A stretch of 27,913 nt of DNA, from positions 1 to 27,913 of the forward strand of contig CAZHPY010000015.1 of the NCBI GenBank assembly GCA_964534705.1, given 5' to 3'. This DNA comes from CAZHPY01 sp964534705. Its GTDB lineage: Bacteria; Omnitrophota; Gorgyraeia; 2-01-FULL-45-10. The position numbers were made by a program, and so were the translations under genes. The notes under the pieces are model-generated. The model ran no database searches, was not told where the DNA came from, and saw nothing but the letters and a program-made list of their open reading frames with translations. Shown piece by piece: positions 1 to 7,268 of the stretch; the stretch's first letter is position 1; every line of letters begins with the position of its first letter.

Positions 1-13
1 TCTCTTTCAATGA

Positions 14-90
14 TGGTGGGCGATGTAGGAATCGAACCTACGACCTTTGCGATGTGAGCGCAACGCTCTAACCAACTGAGCTAACCGCCC
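14..90 (-). tRNA. tRNA-Val, anticodon CAC
   Basis: A complete cloverleaf reads on the minus strand. The acceptor stem GGGCGGT pairs with ATCGCCC (one G-U), the D arm is GCTC/GAGC, the anticodon stem is TTGCG/CGCAA around the loop CTCACAT, and the T arm is GTAGG/CCTAC with loop TTCGATT. The anticodon at the centre of the loop is CAC, which reads GUG valine codons. The discriminator is A and the 3' CCA is encoded (complement of 14-16). It diverges from the CAU tRNA at 164, with overlapping promoters between them. Confidence 0.96.
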
Positions 91-101
91 CATTTTTCGA
101 C

Positions 102-130
102 ATTATATCAAAATAAACTTTACTTCTCAA
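102..130 (-). promoter_or_regulatory. sigma-70 promoter for tRNA-Val
   Basis: On the minus strand a -35 box TTGAGA (125-130, five of six consensus bases) is followed after exactly 17 bp by a perfect -10 box TATAAT (102-107). Transcription would start about 6 nt before the tRNA-Val 5' end at 90. The -35 box lies inside the promoter for the divergent tRNA, so the two promoters share sequence. Confidence 0.75.
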
Positions 131-147
131 ATCAAATTGGGTATAAT
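119..147 (+). promoter_or_regulatory. sigma-70 promoter for the CAU tRNA
   Basis: On the plus strand a weak -35 box TTTACT (119-124, four of six) is followed after 17 bp by a perfect -10 box TATAAT (142-147). The expected start is about 10 nt before the tRNA at 164. It overlaps the divergent promoter of tRNA-Val: the two -35 boxes (119-124 and 125-130) abut. Confidence 0.7.
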
Positions 148-163
148 AACCGCTTGTTTATAG

Positions 164-239
164 GGGCCCGTAGCTCAGTTGGTAGAGCAGGAGACTCATA
201 ATCTCTTGGTCCAAGGTTCGAGTCCTTGCGGGCCCACCA
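164..239 (+). tRNA. tRNA with anticodon CAU (probably tRNA-Ile2, otherwise elongator tRNA-Met)
   Basis: A complete cloverleaf: acceptor stem GGGCCCG/CGGGCCC, D arm GCTC/GAGC, anticodon stem GGAGA/TCTCT around loop CTCATAA, T arm CAAGG/CCTTG, discriminator A, encoded CCA. The anticodon CAT at 197-199 fits either elongator Met or the minor Ile tRNA whose C34 is converted to lysidine by TilS. It is not the initiator, because the acceptor starts with a paired G1-C72. C4-G69 and C5-G68 in the acceptor stem are the pairs reported to favour TilS, and the CTTGGTC segment after the anticodon stem resembles bacterial tRNA-Ile2, so Ile2 is my preferred reading. Only 18 bp separate it from the convergent rpoD stop. 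Confidence 0.93.
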
Positions 240-257
240 TATCCCTTCAGCCACCAT

Positions 258-1955
258 CTATTCCGCTGCACCCATTGCTAAAAAGTTTTTCAGCCTTCTG
301 GACCGCGTCGGATGCCTTAATTTTCTCAATGCCTTGGCTTCGATCTGCCTTACACGCTCTCTCGTAACCTTGAATATAGCCCCCACCTCTTCAAGCGTCC
401 TGGGATAGCCATCGCCTATACCAAATCTCAATCTCAATACCTTTTTTTCGCGCTCGGTCAAAGTGCCCAATACGTCGTCCATCTCCTCTTTCAGCATCGA
501 ATAGGCCGTCGCGTTTGCCGGAGATACAGCTCTTTTGTCTTCGATGAAATCCCCGAAATGAGTATCGCCTTCTTCGCCTATAGGGGTCTGCAGAGAAATG
601 GGCTCCTGCGCTATCTTCAATATGCCCCTTACCTTGTCCACCGGCATCCTCATCTTATGCGCTATCTCTTCCGGAGTGGGTTCTTTTCCGTTCTCCTGCA
701 CAAGAGACCTTGATATCCTTATAAGCTTATTTATGGTCTCTGTCATATGGACAGGGATCCTTATCGTCCTCGACTGGTCTGCAATGGAACGCGTTATTGC
801 CTGCCTTATCCACCATGTTGCATATGTCGAGAATTTATAACCTCTCTTATATTCGAATTTATCCACCGCTTTCATCAGCCCGATATTGCCTTCCTGTATA
901 AGGTCAAGGAATGACAATCCCCTGTTGGTATATTTTTTGGCAATGCTTACTACAAGCCTTAGGTTAGCGGCAACGAGCTCTTTTTTATATTTATTAAGCT
1001 TCACCTCACATGTCTTGACCAGCTTAAAATGCTCCCTCATCAGGTCTATGGGCTCGCCTAATTCTTTCTCGATCCTTCTCCTTTGTTTCAACAGCCTTGA
1101 AACTTCATCCCTGTTCCTGGATTTTCTGGCCCTTGCCAATTGGACCTCAACCCTGGAATGTTCTGTCAGGCATTCCTCTATATTTTTAACGATCTCTTCT
1201 ACGACAGGCATTGCAAAATTCGCCTCTTTGACAAGGCGCCCTATACTTGAAGAGGTCCTGGCTTTCTTCAGGTTATCTGCCAGGCTCGTTATCTTCTTTT
1301 TTAATCTGGATAGCTTGTATTTAGGGTCTATGTTAAGGAACTCTTCAACGTTCACTTCTTCCTTCATTGCCTTATTCAGTATTTCAAGGGCTTTTACTTT
1401 TGCAATAGGAAGATCGGAAACGACATCCCTTAGCTTGCCCTCGGCGTCCTTTATCCTGCCCGCTATCTCTATCTCTTCTTTTCTTGTCAGAAGCGATATC
1501 TGCCCCATCTGGCGCAGATACATCTTTACGGGATCGTCTACCTGGACCATCCTGGCAGGTTCTTCGACAACAGGCGCTGCTTCTTCCTTCTTTTCCTCAG
1601 CCTCTTCCCCAACGCCTTTCTCTGTCAGTTCCTCCTCTGTATCTACAAGCTTTATATTCTCATCGCCCAGCACGCTGAGTATTTCATCTATCTCCTCGGA
1701 AGAAACGATGTCCACAGGAAGTATATTATTGACTTCTTCGAATGTAAGGTGCCCTTTTTCCTTACCGAGCGCGATCAGCTCGGAAAGCTCCTTGGAGATC
1801 TTTCTCTTCTGGGCGGGTTCCTTGCCGGCGGCCCTTACCTCTTTGGCATCACTCGCCTTGAGATCGGGTTTCCTGAAAATACTTTTCCCTACCGGCCTTC
1901 TTGTAAGCTTTTTTCTCTTTATTATCCTGATCATCCTGCTCTTTTTCTTTGTCAT
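258..1955 (-). CDS. rpoD: RNA polymerase primary sigma factor (sigma-70)
   Basis: 565 aa, the housekeeping sigma factor that directs RNA polymerase to -35/-10 promoters. A very basic N-terminal tail (1-30) precedes a region 1.1-like segment (about 51-110) and an acidic linker (108-133). Region 1.2 covers about 138-170 (DDPVKMYLRQMG). A long lysine/arginine-rich non-conserved region spans about 171-320. Region 2 is at about 328-400, with the NLRLVVSIAKKY, FLDLIQEGN and YATWWIRQAI motifs that bind core and melt the -10. Region 3 lies at about 405-480. Region 4 is at about 490-560, and its helix-turn-helix (521-549, with VTRERVRQIE) reads the -35. The ATG lies 2 nt after the dnaG stop, with AAGG upstream, so it is the distal gene of the cvpA-nif3-dnaG-rpoD operon. 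A second ATG at codon 8 is possible but less likely. Confidence 0.98.
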   Translation of the reverse strand: MTKKKSRMIRIIKRKKLTRRPVGKSIFRKPDLKASDAKEVRAAGKEPAQKRKISKELSELIALGKEKGHLTFEEVNNILPVDIVSSEEIDEILSVLGDENIKLVDTEEELTEKGVGEEAEEKKEEAAPVVEEPARMVQVDDPVKMYLRQMGQISLLTRKEEIEIAGRIKDAEGKLRDVVSDLPIAKVKALEILNKAMKEEVNVEEFLNIDPKYKLSRLKKKITSLADNLKKARTSSSIGRLVKEANFAMPVVEEIVKNIEECLTEHSRVEVQLARARKSRNRDEVSRLLKQRRRIEKELGEPIDLMREHFKLVKTCEVKLNKYKKELVAANLRLVVSIAKKYTNRGLSFLDLIQEGNIGLMKAVDKFEYKRGYKFSTYATWWIRQAITRSIADQSRTIRIPVHMTETINKLIRISRSLVQENGKEPTPEEIAHKMRMPVDKVRGILKIAQEPISLQTPIGEEGDTHFGDFIEDKRAVSPANATAYSMLKEEMDDVLGTLTEREKKVLRLRFGIGDGYPRTLEEVGAIFKVTRERVRQIEAKALRKLRHPTRSRRLKNFLAMGAAE

Positions 1956-1957
1956 AC

Positions 1958-3709
1958 TTAAACCTTATTTACCTTTAAAAGTTCCGAATATTCACCGACC
2001 AATTTAGTGACAAGGCTTTCGTTATTAGAATCATGCGCTGCCCTTATTTCATCCTGAAGCCTGGAAAGCCTGTCTTTTACAACGTCTTTCTTTATCTTCA
2101 CAATGCAATCCGACAATATCTTCTCCTTATCCTTCAACGTTTCGGAGAGATTGACAACCTCAGATATGAGATCGGCTGCATCTTCGTTATTATCAAAATG
2201 GTTCATCAGCCTTACGGCCGTTATATTCTTTTCCTCGCCTGACAGGTCATAAATAGCTTTTATGACGTCCCTGACCAGGGAATCCTTGAACTCATCCAGC
2301 GATAAAGATCCTTTCGCGCGCCGCACAAAAGTATCGCCTTCAAGTAAAAGCGCCAAAACCATCTTTTCAGCGCTTTTCGCGTCTTTTTTTGCCTCTACGG
2401 GCGTAACATTATAGGCGCGAACGCTATAATCGGGCTTTACTTTTTTCAGCTCCGTCCTTATGGACTCCTCGTCCACGGATAATTTTTCCGCCAGCTTTTT
2501 TATAAGGTTAGACCTTAATACGGCATTTTCTATCCTCGAAATAGTCGGCAACATCTCGCCCGCTATTGAAGCCTTCCCATGCGCGGACCTGATATCGAAT
2601 CGCGCCGAAAGCTTGGATAGTTTGTAATCAAACAGGTTCTTGCTTGATTTTGTAAGCTTTATAAAATCATCTGTCCCGAATTTCCTTATATAATTATCGG
2701 GATCAAGTCCTGAGGGCAGTTCCGCGATATAAACATTTACCCCTTCGCCTATGAACATATCCATATTGCGAAGGCTGGCCGCCTCACCGGCTTCATCCGG
2801 ATCGTATACCATTATTACCGTATTCGCAAAACGTTTCAGCAGCTTTACCTGGTCTATGGTAAGGGCCGTGCCTAAAGTAGCTATTATATTTTTTGCAAGG
2901 GCCTGATAAGGAATGATGAAATCCAGGTATCCTTCAACTATCAGCGCATGCCCCTGCTTTTTTATACTATCCCTGCTGAAATTCAACCCGTAAAGGTGCC
3001 TTCCCTTGGAATATATATACGTCTCCGGTGAATTCATGTACTTTGGGAGGCTTGAGTCAAGGACCCTTCCCCCAAAACCCAATACCCGGTCTTTCAGGTC
3101 AAATATCGGGAATATCACGCGCTTCCTGAACCTGTCGTAATAGCCGCCTTTTTCATTGGATATCACAAGGCCCGCTTTTTCAAGAATAGCGCCGTCAATA
3201 TTCTTTTTTTTGAAAAAGTTCAACAGGTTATCCCAGCTGTCAGGAGCATATCCTATCTTGAATTTTTTGACCGTTTCCTCGCTGATCCCCCTTGACGCCA
3301 GGTAATCCCTGGCCGCCTGGTTACGGGCAAGCGTCTCCTGAAAAAATGAAACCGCAAGTTCGTTTATCTTGTACAATTGTATTGCAAGAGAACTAAGTTC
3401 CTTATTCTGGGTCCCGGAGCGCGGTATCCTTATTCCCGCTTTTTCCCCCAGCATTTCTACGGCCTCAGGGAATTCCAGGTTCTCATATTTCATGACAAAA
3501 CTAAATACGTTGCCGCCTGCCCCGCAGCCGAAACAGTGGTATATCTGCTTGTCGGGGCTGACGATAAAAGAAGGCGTCTTTTCATGGTGGAACGGGCACG
3601 GCGCGCGGTAATTCCTGCCTGCCTTCTGCAAAGGTATGTAGCGGGATATCACCTCCACTATGTCGGACCTTGATTGTATTTGTTCTAATATATTTTCGGG
3701 TATCGCCAT
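1958..3709 (-). CDS. dnaG: DNA primase
   Basis: 583 aa, primase that makes RNA primers at the replication fork with DnaB helicase. The N-terminal CHC2 zinc finger is intact (C38, H41, C59, C62, within APCPFHHEKTPSF and YHCFGCGAGG). The catalytic core follows, with a TOPRIM fold: E259 in IVEGYLDF, and D303 and D305 in VYDPDEAG, the metal-binding acids that correspond to E265, D309 and D311 of the E. coli enzyme. The C-terminal 150 or so residues are helical and less conserved, as expected for the helicase-binding domain. It starts 1 nt after the stop of the NIF3-like gene and ends 2 nt before rpoD, so translation is probably coupled. The dnaG-rpoD pairing matches the macromolecular-synthesis operon, without rpsU here. 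Confidence 0.98.
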   Translation of the reverse strand: MAIPENILEQIQSRSDIVEVISRYIPLQKAGRNYRAPCPFHHEKTPSFIVSPDKQIYHCFGCGAGGNVFSFVMKYENLEFPEAVEMLGEKAGIRIPRSGTQNKELSSLAIQLYKINELAVSFFQETLARNQAARDYLASRGISEETVKKFKIGYAPDSWDNLLNFFKKKNIDGAILEKAGLVISNEKGGYYDRFRKRVIFPIFDLKDRVLGFGGRVLDSSLPKYMNSPETYIYSKGRHLYGLNFSRDSIKKQGHALIVEGYLDFIIPYQALAKNIIATLGTALTIDQVKLLKRFANTVIMVYDPDEAGEAASLRNMDMFIGEGVNVYIAELPSGLDPDNYIRKFGTDDFIKLTKSSKNLFDYKLSKLSARFDIRSAHGKASIAGEMLPTISRIENAVLRSNLIKKLAEKLSVDEESIRTELKKVKPDYSVRAYNVTPVEAKKDAKSAEKMVLALLLEGDTFVRRAKGSLSLDEFKDSLVRDVIKAIYDLSGEEKNITAVRLMNHFDNNEDAADLISEVVNLSETLKDKEKILSDCIVKIKKDVVKDRLSRLQDEIRAAHDSNNESLVTKLVGEYSELLKVNKV

Positions 3710-3710
3710 T

Positions 3711-4664
3711 CTATCTTCTTATCCGCACAAATCCTGAACAAGGTATTATGCGCATCTTTTCCTTCTTCTCTATCTCATCCAAAATAAGGTTCAACCCCAG
3801 GTTATCGCTTGCGATATGCCCCGCAATAATGACATTCATCATCTCTGATTTCGCGTTTTTAAAATGCTCCTCGCTTAGATGCATTGCAACTATTGTCCCT
3901 ACGCCAGCCTGTGATAGTCGCGGGAATATCCTTTTGGGCCCTTCTGTACCGCCTGTCATATCAACAAAAACCTTTCCCGCTTTCTTTTTTGGGTCGCCTA
4001 TAAGTATCCGGGGGCCGGCATGTTTTTTAAGGGCATCTGCATACTCCGGTATGGCTTTGAGCAGTCCCAACGTATCTGCCAGGGTCTTTGGTTTCCTGCT
4101 ATCAAATAGTTTCTGCAGATAGCTATTTACATGATTGTCCGCGGGCGTATGCACGCACATAAAAGGCAATCCCAGCAGCCTTGCGATATCAACGCTTCTC
4201 AGGTGGTTTGCAGGCGCAACAGAACGCTCGACCTCGCCCATCCGCTCTTTCAACAATTCTTTCCCAACCTCAAGCGGGACACCGAGCTTCGCAAAAGAGG
4301 ATGCCTGAAGATGCATTACATCATAAAAATTGGCGTACGCCGCGCCTTCCGGGTGATGCGCCATGACAAGGTCTATATCCCTGCCTTTTTCATTCAGCCT
4401 GTCGGCCAATAAAAGTTCGGGCCCCTCCATGTCGACGCCTACAATAATGGTCCTCACGTCCGTATTGACGTCGCCGTTCAGTATCCTTGTATCGGCGTAT
4501 GGGTTAACAAGCCTTTCCCTGTCATAACATCTTGCATCTATGCCTTTAAGCTTACGGCATTCTTTCTTCTCTTCAGAAAGCACTTTCGATATCTCTGCTT
4601 TGGAACGGGGATCTTTTTCGATGCCTTTTTTGACGACAAATCTATAGATGTCTATTAACCTCAT
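3711..4664 (-). CDS. NIF3-like (NGG1p-interacting factor 3 / DUF34) metal-binding protein
   Basis: 317 aa, a member of the widely conserved NIF3/DUF34 family, whose exact biochemical role is not settled; related proteins bind a di-metal centre. Recognisable family blocks are VMAHHPEGAA (HH at 103-104), CVHTPADNH (H172, D176) and the C-terminal AGHIASDNLGLN (H283, D287), with AMHLSEEH (about 260-267) also histidine-rich and acidic. The N-terminal 60 residues, including DARCYDRERLVNPYADTRIL, are not part of the classic NIF3 core and suggest a divergent subfamily. In many Gram-positive bacteria a NIF3 homologue also sits beside the primary sigma factor gene; here it sits just before dnaG. The stop is 1 nt before dnaG and the start 37 nt after cvpA. 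Confidence 0.82.
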   Translation of the reverse strand: MRLIDIYRFVVKKGIEKDPRSKAEISKVLSEEKKECRKLKGIDARCYDRERLVNPYADTRILNGDVNTDVRTIIVGVDMEGPELLLADRLNEKGRDIDLVMAHHPEGAAYANFYDVMHLQASSFAKLGVPLEVGKELLKERMGEVERSVAPANHLRSVDIARLLGLPFMCVHTPADNHVNSYLQKLFDSRKPKTLADTLGLLKAIPEYADALKKHAGPRILIGDPKKKAGKVFVDMTGGTEGPKRIFPRLSQAGVGTIVAMHLSEEHFKNAKSEMMNVIIAGHIASDNLGLNLILDEIEKKEKMRIIPCSGFVRIRR

Positions 4665-4701
4665 CTTTTACTTCCTCCGTTTTTACTCGTTTTCGCTCTT
4701 C

Positions 4702-5250
4702 TTAAGAAGAAGCCTTTTGGGCGGGGGCTTTTTTGGGGGTAACGGGCTTATCCGGTACGATATCTTTAAACTTTTCGTATACTCCCGGGCCTGCCATCAA
4801 GACATATTTGCCCGTAAGCGACTTTTCTTTTATAGACCAGCGAAGATATGAAAACGGCATAAGCACCAAAATCGTCAGTATTATGGCCGTGATAATGTAT
4901 GCCTTTGCTACACCGGCAAGCAGGCCTCCGAATCTCTCTATCACGGGGTGCCATTGGACCTTTACCAGTTTATCTATGATGATCCTTAAAAATTTCACAA
5001 TAAAGCCTGCTATAACGACCAATATTATAAAAGCGAGACAATTCGCTAATTCAGAAGGCATGCCCAGGCTATGCACCATGATATCCCCCAGCTTCACATA
5101 ATAACTCAAGCTTAAAACAAACACCATTATACTGCCAAACAGGGGGAATATTTCGTGGCTTAACCCATCCATAAAAGCTACGTAACTCATTCTCAATATG
5201 AGAATTACGACAATTATGTCAACCCAATTTATCTTGGATAATATCTGCAT
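4702..5250 (-). CDS. CvpA family inner-membrane protein
   Basis: 182 aa with four predicted membrane helices (roughly 10-28, 33-52, 68-92, 110-131). The order and the short loop HPVIERFGGLLAGVAKAY, just before the last helix, match the CvpA family (colicin V production protein). The role of CvpA is unclear; family members are linked to envelope homeostasis. The C-terminal tail (about 165-182) is rich in proline, lysine and alanine and probably cytoplasmic. It is the first gene of the cvpA-nif3-dnaG-rpoD operon, with a near-consensus promoter about 40 bp upstream and GAGG 12 nt before the ATG. Confidence 0.82.
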   Translation of the reverse strand: MQILSKINWVDIIVVILILRMSYVAFMDGLSHEIFPLFGSIMVFVLSLSYYVKLGDIMVHSLGMPSELANCLAFIILVVIAGFIVKFLRIIIDKLVKVQWHPVIERFGGLLAGVAKAYIITAIILTILVLMPFSYLRWSIKEKSLTGKYVLMAGPGVYEKFKDIVPDKPVTPKKAPAQKASS

Positions 5251-5289
5251 TTTTAAGAAATACCTCTTTTGGGGAGAAAAAGTTTATCA

Positions 5290-5318
5290 AGTATAGCATA
5301 TAATTAATATAATGTCAA
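5290..5318 (-). promoter_or_regulatory. near-consensus sigma-70 promoter of the cvpA-nif3-dnaG-rpoD operon
   Basis: On the minus strand the -35 box is a perfect TTGACA (5313-5318), the spacer is exactly 17 bp and very AT-rich, and the -10 is TATACT (5290-5295, five of six, preceded by GC). The predicted start near 5283 gives a leader of about 33 nt to the cvpA ATG. It lies just downstream of the hairpin that ends the preceding two-gene unit, so this operon should be independently transcribed. Confidence 0.85.
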
Positions 5319-5341
5319 GATACCCTATTATTATATATATA

Positions 5342-5386
5342 ATAATAAGCCGCTCCGGCATAGATTGCGCCAAAGCGGCTTATTAT
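5342..5386 (-). terminator. hairpin terminator after the small two-gene unit
   Basis: A perfect 13-bp inverted repeat (ATAATAAGCCGCT at 5342-5354 and its complement at 5374-5386) encloses a 19-nt loop that can add three more G-C pairs (5357-5359 with 5369-5371). On the minus strand it is followed by an AU-rich run rather than a pure U tract. Position, 22 nt after the stop of the 52-aa gene and just before the next promoter, supports a terminator. The overlapping 22-bp AT palindrome at 5326-5347 may help. Confidence 0.65.
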
Positions 5387-5408
5387 CTAAAAACATGCTC
5401 CTGGCTAT

Positions 5409-5567
5409 TTATTCGTGATTCATCCTGCTTTTAAGGTATCTGGACTCTAAAAGCGACATATTCCTGCTTATCTCGTTGCACATCCTTTTGGCTTTTCGGT
5501 ACATTGCTTCTTTTGATGCTTTTTTGCTGCTAATATGATAAAGCCTTCTTGTTGCCGCATACGGCAT
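5409..5567 (-). CDS. small basic protein of unknown function (52 aa)
   Basis: A 52-codon frame starts with MPYAATRRLYHISSKKASKE and ends with LKSRMNHE. It has a textbook Shine-Dalgarno, AGGAGG (5574-5579), 6 nt before its ATG, which is the main reason to call it real despite its length. The product is strongly basic, rich in lysine, arginine and serine, with no membrane segment and no cysteine pair. The helical, charged pattern could suit a nucleic-acid-binding or ribosome-associated protein, but I recognise no family. Its start lies 13 nt after the stop of the 123-aa gene and both share the promoter at 6023-6051. A hairpin terminator follows. Confidence 0.7.
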   Translation of the reverse strand: MPYAATRRLYHISSKKASKEAMYRKAKRMCNEISRNMSLLESRYLKSRMNHE

Positions 5568-5580
5568 ATCACACCTCCTA

Positions 5581-5952
5581 TTATTGCATCAACGAGGCCT
5601 TTGCAAAACATACTTTAAACGAATGCAGAAAAGCTATCGTATATACATCCCGATCGACGACAGCAAAGAACACTCCGAATATCTTGCACATAAATTTATC
5701 GACTCCAAGCATATCGCTATGTTCTTTCAATATATGGAAATGCCTTTTGACAGGCTCATTCTTTCCGTCCTGCGCATTAACCCACCTATTAAGCTCTTCC
5801 TCGCTTTCAAGGTGCATTATGTTCTTTATAAAGTAGAATGACCTTCTTTCCGTCCTGGCAGTTACACCATCCCTCTCAAAGACTTCCTTAAGAAGAATGT
5901 CCTTTTTATGTGCCTGCGCAGAGCATAGGTTTTTAAAAAGTACTTCTCTCAT
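5581..5952 (-). CDS. conserved-looking hypothetical protein (123 aa)
   Basis: 123 aa, soluble and mildly basic, no signal peptide. It begins MREVLFKNLCSAQAHKKDIL, has a central stretch rich in arginine and glutamate, and ends with a hydrophobic beta-like segment at about 87-113 (DKFMCKIFGVFFAVVDRDVY then TIAFLHSFK). I do not recognise the family. The C-terminal strand pattern ending in LHSF is faintly like RelE/ParE-fold proteins, but catalytic residues cannot be assigned and I would not call it a toxin. It is the first gene after a near-consensus promoter with a leader of about 65 nt, and is followed by the 52-aa gene, with which it forms an isolated two-gene unit. The ribosome site is weak (AGGG about 6 nt before the ATG). 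Confidence 0.68.
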   Translation of the reverse strand: MREVLFKNLCSAQAHKKDILLKEVFERDGVTARTERRSFYFIKNIMHLESEEELNRWVNAQDGKNEPVKRHFHILKEHSDMLGVDKFMCKIFGVFFAVVDRDVYTIAFLHSFKVCFAKASLMQ

Positions 5953-6022
5953 AAAATAGCCCTAACTTTATAAATTTTTTTAATTAGCGGTTAAAAAAAA
6001 TTACCTGCTTCAATACACTAAT

Positions 6023-6051
6023 AGTATACCTTACACAATATTTAGCGTCAA
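6023..6051 (-). promoter_or_regulatory. near-consensus sigma-70 promoter of the small two-gene unit
   Basis: On the minus strand the -35 box is TTGACG (6046-6051, five of six), the spacer is exactly 17 bp, and the -10 is TATACT (6023-6028, five of six). The predicted start near 6016 leaves an untranslated leader of about 65 nt that is AT-rich and contains an A/T run. The -10 matches that of the cvpA promoter. It lies in the 129-bp gap after plsY, which shows no other clear signal. Confidence 0.8.
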
Positions 6052-6081
6052 GATGGATAACCTAACTTTTTTATAGACTAA

Positions 6082-6708
6082 TTATTTCTTGAATAAGACC
6101 GTTTTATTTTCAACGCCTTTCAATAGCCGGCTTATATTATCCTTATGTTTGTAACTATTTAATATGCATATAATTACGCACAAAACCACCACGTAAAAAG
6201 GCTCATTGAATACCAGGGAAAATATGGGAAGGGATAAACCAAACACCAGCGACCCAAGTGAAACATAATTAGTTGGTATGAAAACGATCAGCCATACCGC
6301 CAATGACAATGCCAGAGGAATGGGTGCCAATATACCGGCCACACCTATTGTTGTTGCCACGCCCTTCCCTCCTTTGAACTTTAAAAATACGCTCCATATA
6401 TGGCCGCATATTGCTATCAATCCGAGCAGGCATTTGAAAAAAATGTAATCTACCTCTCCAAGAAATAAATAATAAACCCTTGCAATCACCGTAACCACTA
6501 AAATACCTTTACCGATATCTATAATAAGAGTAAGGAGCCCGGGCAACTTCCCTGCTACGCGATAAACGTTCGTGGCGCCTACGTTCCTGGAGCCGGCGCC
6601 TCTTATATCGACCCCTTTAAAGATCCTGGTCATTAAAAATCCCGTCGGAATAGAGCCGATCAGATATGCCGTCACGGCCGCTGCAATAAAGATCAATACC
6701 GATACCAT
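6082..6708 (-). CDS. plsY: glycerol-3-phosphate acyltransferase (acyl-phosphate dependent)
   Basis: 208 aa, integral inner-membrane enzyme that acylates glycerol-3-phosphate from acyl-phosphate, the first step of phospholipid synthesis. The three PlsY motifs are visible: GSRNVGATN (39-47), KFKGGKGVAT (110-119, the glycine-rich phosphate loop) and HKDNISRLLKG (188-198). At least five hydrophobic helices (4-20, 57-79, 90-105, 121-145, 150-185) fit the family, and the length is typical. It starts 2 nt after the pgsA stop, making lepB-pgsA-plsY a lipid and envelope group. It is the last gene of the long leftward cluster; no hairpin terminator is obvious after it. Confidence 0.96.
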   Translation of the reverse strand: MVSVLIFIAAAVTAYLIGSIPTGFLMTRIFKGVDIRGAGSRNVGATNVYRVAGKLPGLLTLIIDIGKGILVVTVIARVYYLFLGEVDYIFFKCLLGLIAICGHIWSVFLKFKGGKGVATTIGVAGILAPIPLALSLAVWLIVFIPTNYVSLGSLVFGLSLPIFSLVFNEPFYVVVLCVIICILNSYKHKDNISRLLKGVENKTVLFKK

Positions 6709-6710
6709 GT

Positions 6711-7268
6711 TCAGGCCTTCCTTTTGTTGCTTAAATTATTCTCGTTCAACGTCCTGCTGCCCTTAAGCATATAATCCACCCCGGAGATCACCGTCAGCAG
6801 CGTTGCTATGTTCCAGACTATCTCTGAATACGGAAATTTCACGAGTATGGCCACTATTGTCATCATTTGAAAAAAAGTCGTCAGCTTTCCCCAGAAGCTG
6901 GGCTCTATTTTAATATCGCCCTTAACCACATGTATCAATACCGAGCCCAGTACTATTATGGCATCCCGCGAGATCACGATTATAGGGACATACGGAGGGA
7001 GCCTGAGATTTTCCGGGATGTTCTTTACTATAGCAAGGCATATGAAGGCGCTTATTAAAAGAGTTTTATCGGCAATGGGATCAAGTATGGTGCCCAGAAC
7101 GGTCTTTTCATTTCGCGCCCTGGCTATGAACCCGTCCAGCCCGTCGGAGATCACGGCCAGTATAAAGAACACCAGGGCAACATCCATCCTGGAATAAATT
7201 ATTGCCGCTATAAAAAGAGGCGTTAATATTATCCTGCTTATCGTTATCTTGTTGGCAATATTCATCAT
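6711..7268 (-). CDS. pgsA: CDP-diacylglycerol-glycerol-3-phosphate 3-phosphatidyltransferase
   Basis: 185 aa, CDP-alcohol phosphatidyltransferase of phosphatidylglycerol synthesis in the inner membrane. The diagnostic motif is complete: D42, D45-G46, A49-R50, G59, D63 and D67, within SDGLDGFIARARNE and LGTILDPIADK. Several membrane helices flank it. I chose the ATG at 7268 because it overlaps the lepB stop as ATGA, a common arrangement here, and gives the usual start MMNIANKITISRI; the frame itself extends upstream to 7307, but that extension lies inside lepB and is unlike the family. A second ATG at 7265 is equally possible. The related phosphatidylserine synthases are less likely given the length and context. 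Confidence 0.93.
   Translation of the reverse strand: MMNIANKITISRIILTPLFIAAIIYSRMDVALVFFILAVISDGLDGFIARARNEKTVLGTILDPIADKTLLISAFICLAIVKNIPENLRLPPYVPIIVISRDAIIVLGSVLIHVVKGDIKIEPSFWGKLTTFFQMMTIVAILVKFPYSEIVWNIATLLTVISGVDYMLKGSRTLNENNLSNKRKA

Noticed and set aside
886..2007. A 373-aa plus-strand open frame opposite rpoD and the dnaG end.
   Set aside because: It lies wholly antisense to strongly conserved genes, is rich in serine and leucine as expected of a frame shadow, and has no ribosome site or family motif.
5326..5347. A perfect 22-bp AT palindrome as an operator.
   Set aside because: It is composed only of A and T with TATA repeats and overlaps the terminator hairpin; low complexity explains the symmetry.
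5409..5952. The two small genes as a toxin-antitoxin pair.
   Set aside because: Only gene size and layout suggest it; no toxin active-site residues or DNA-binding motif can be identified.
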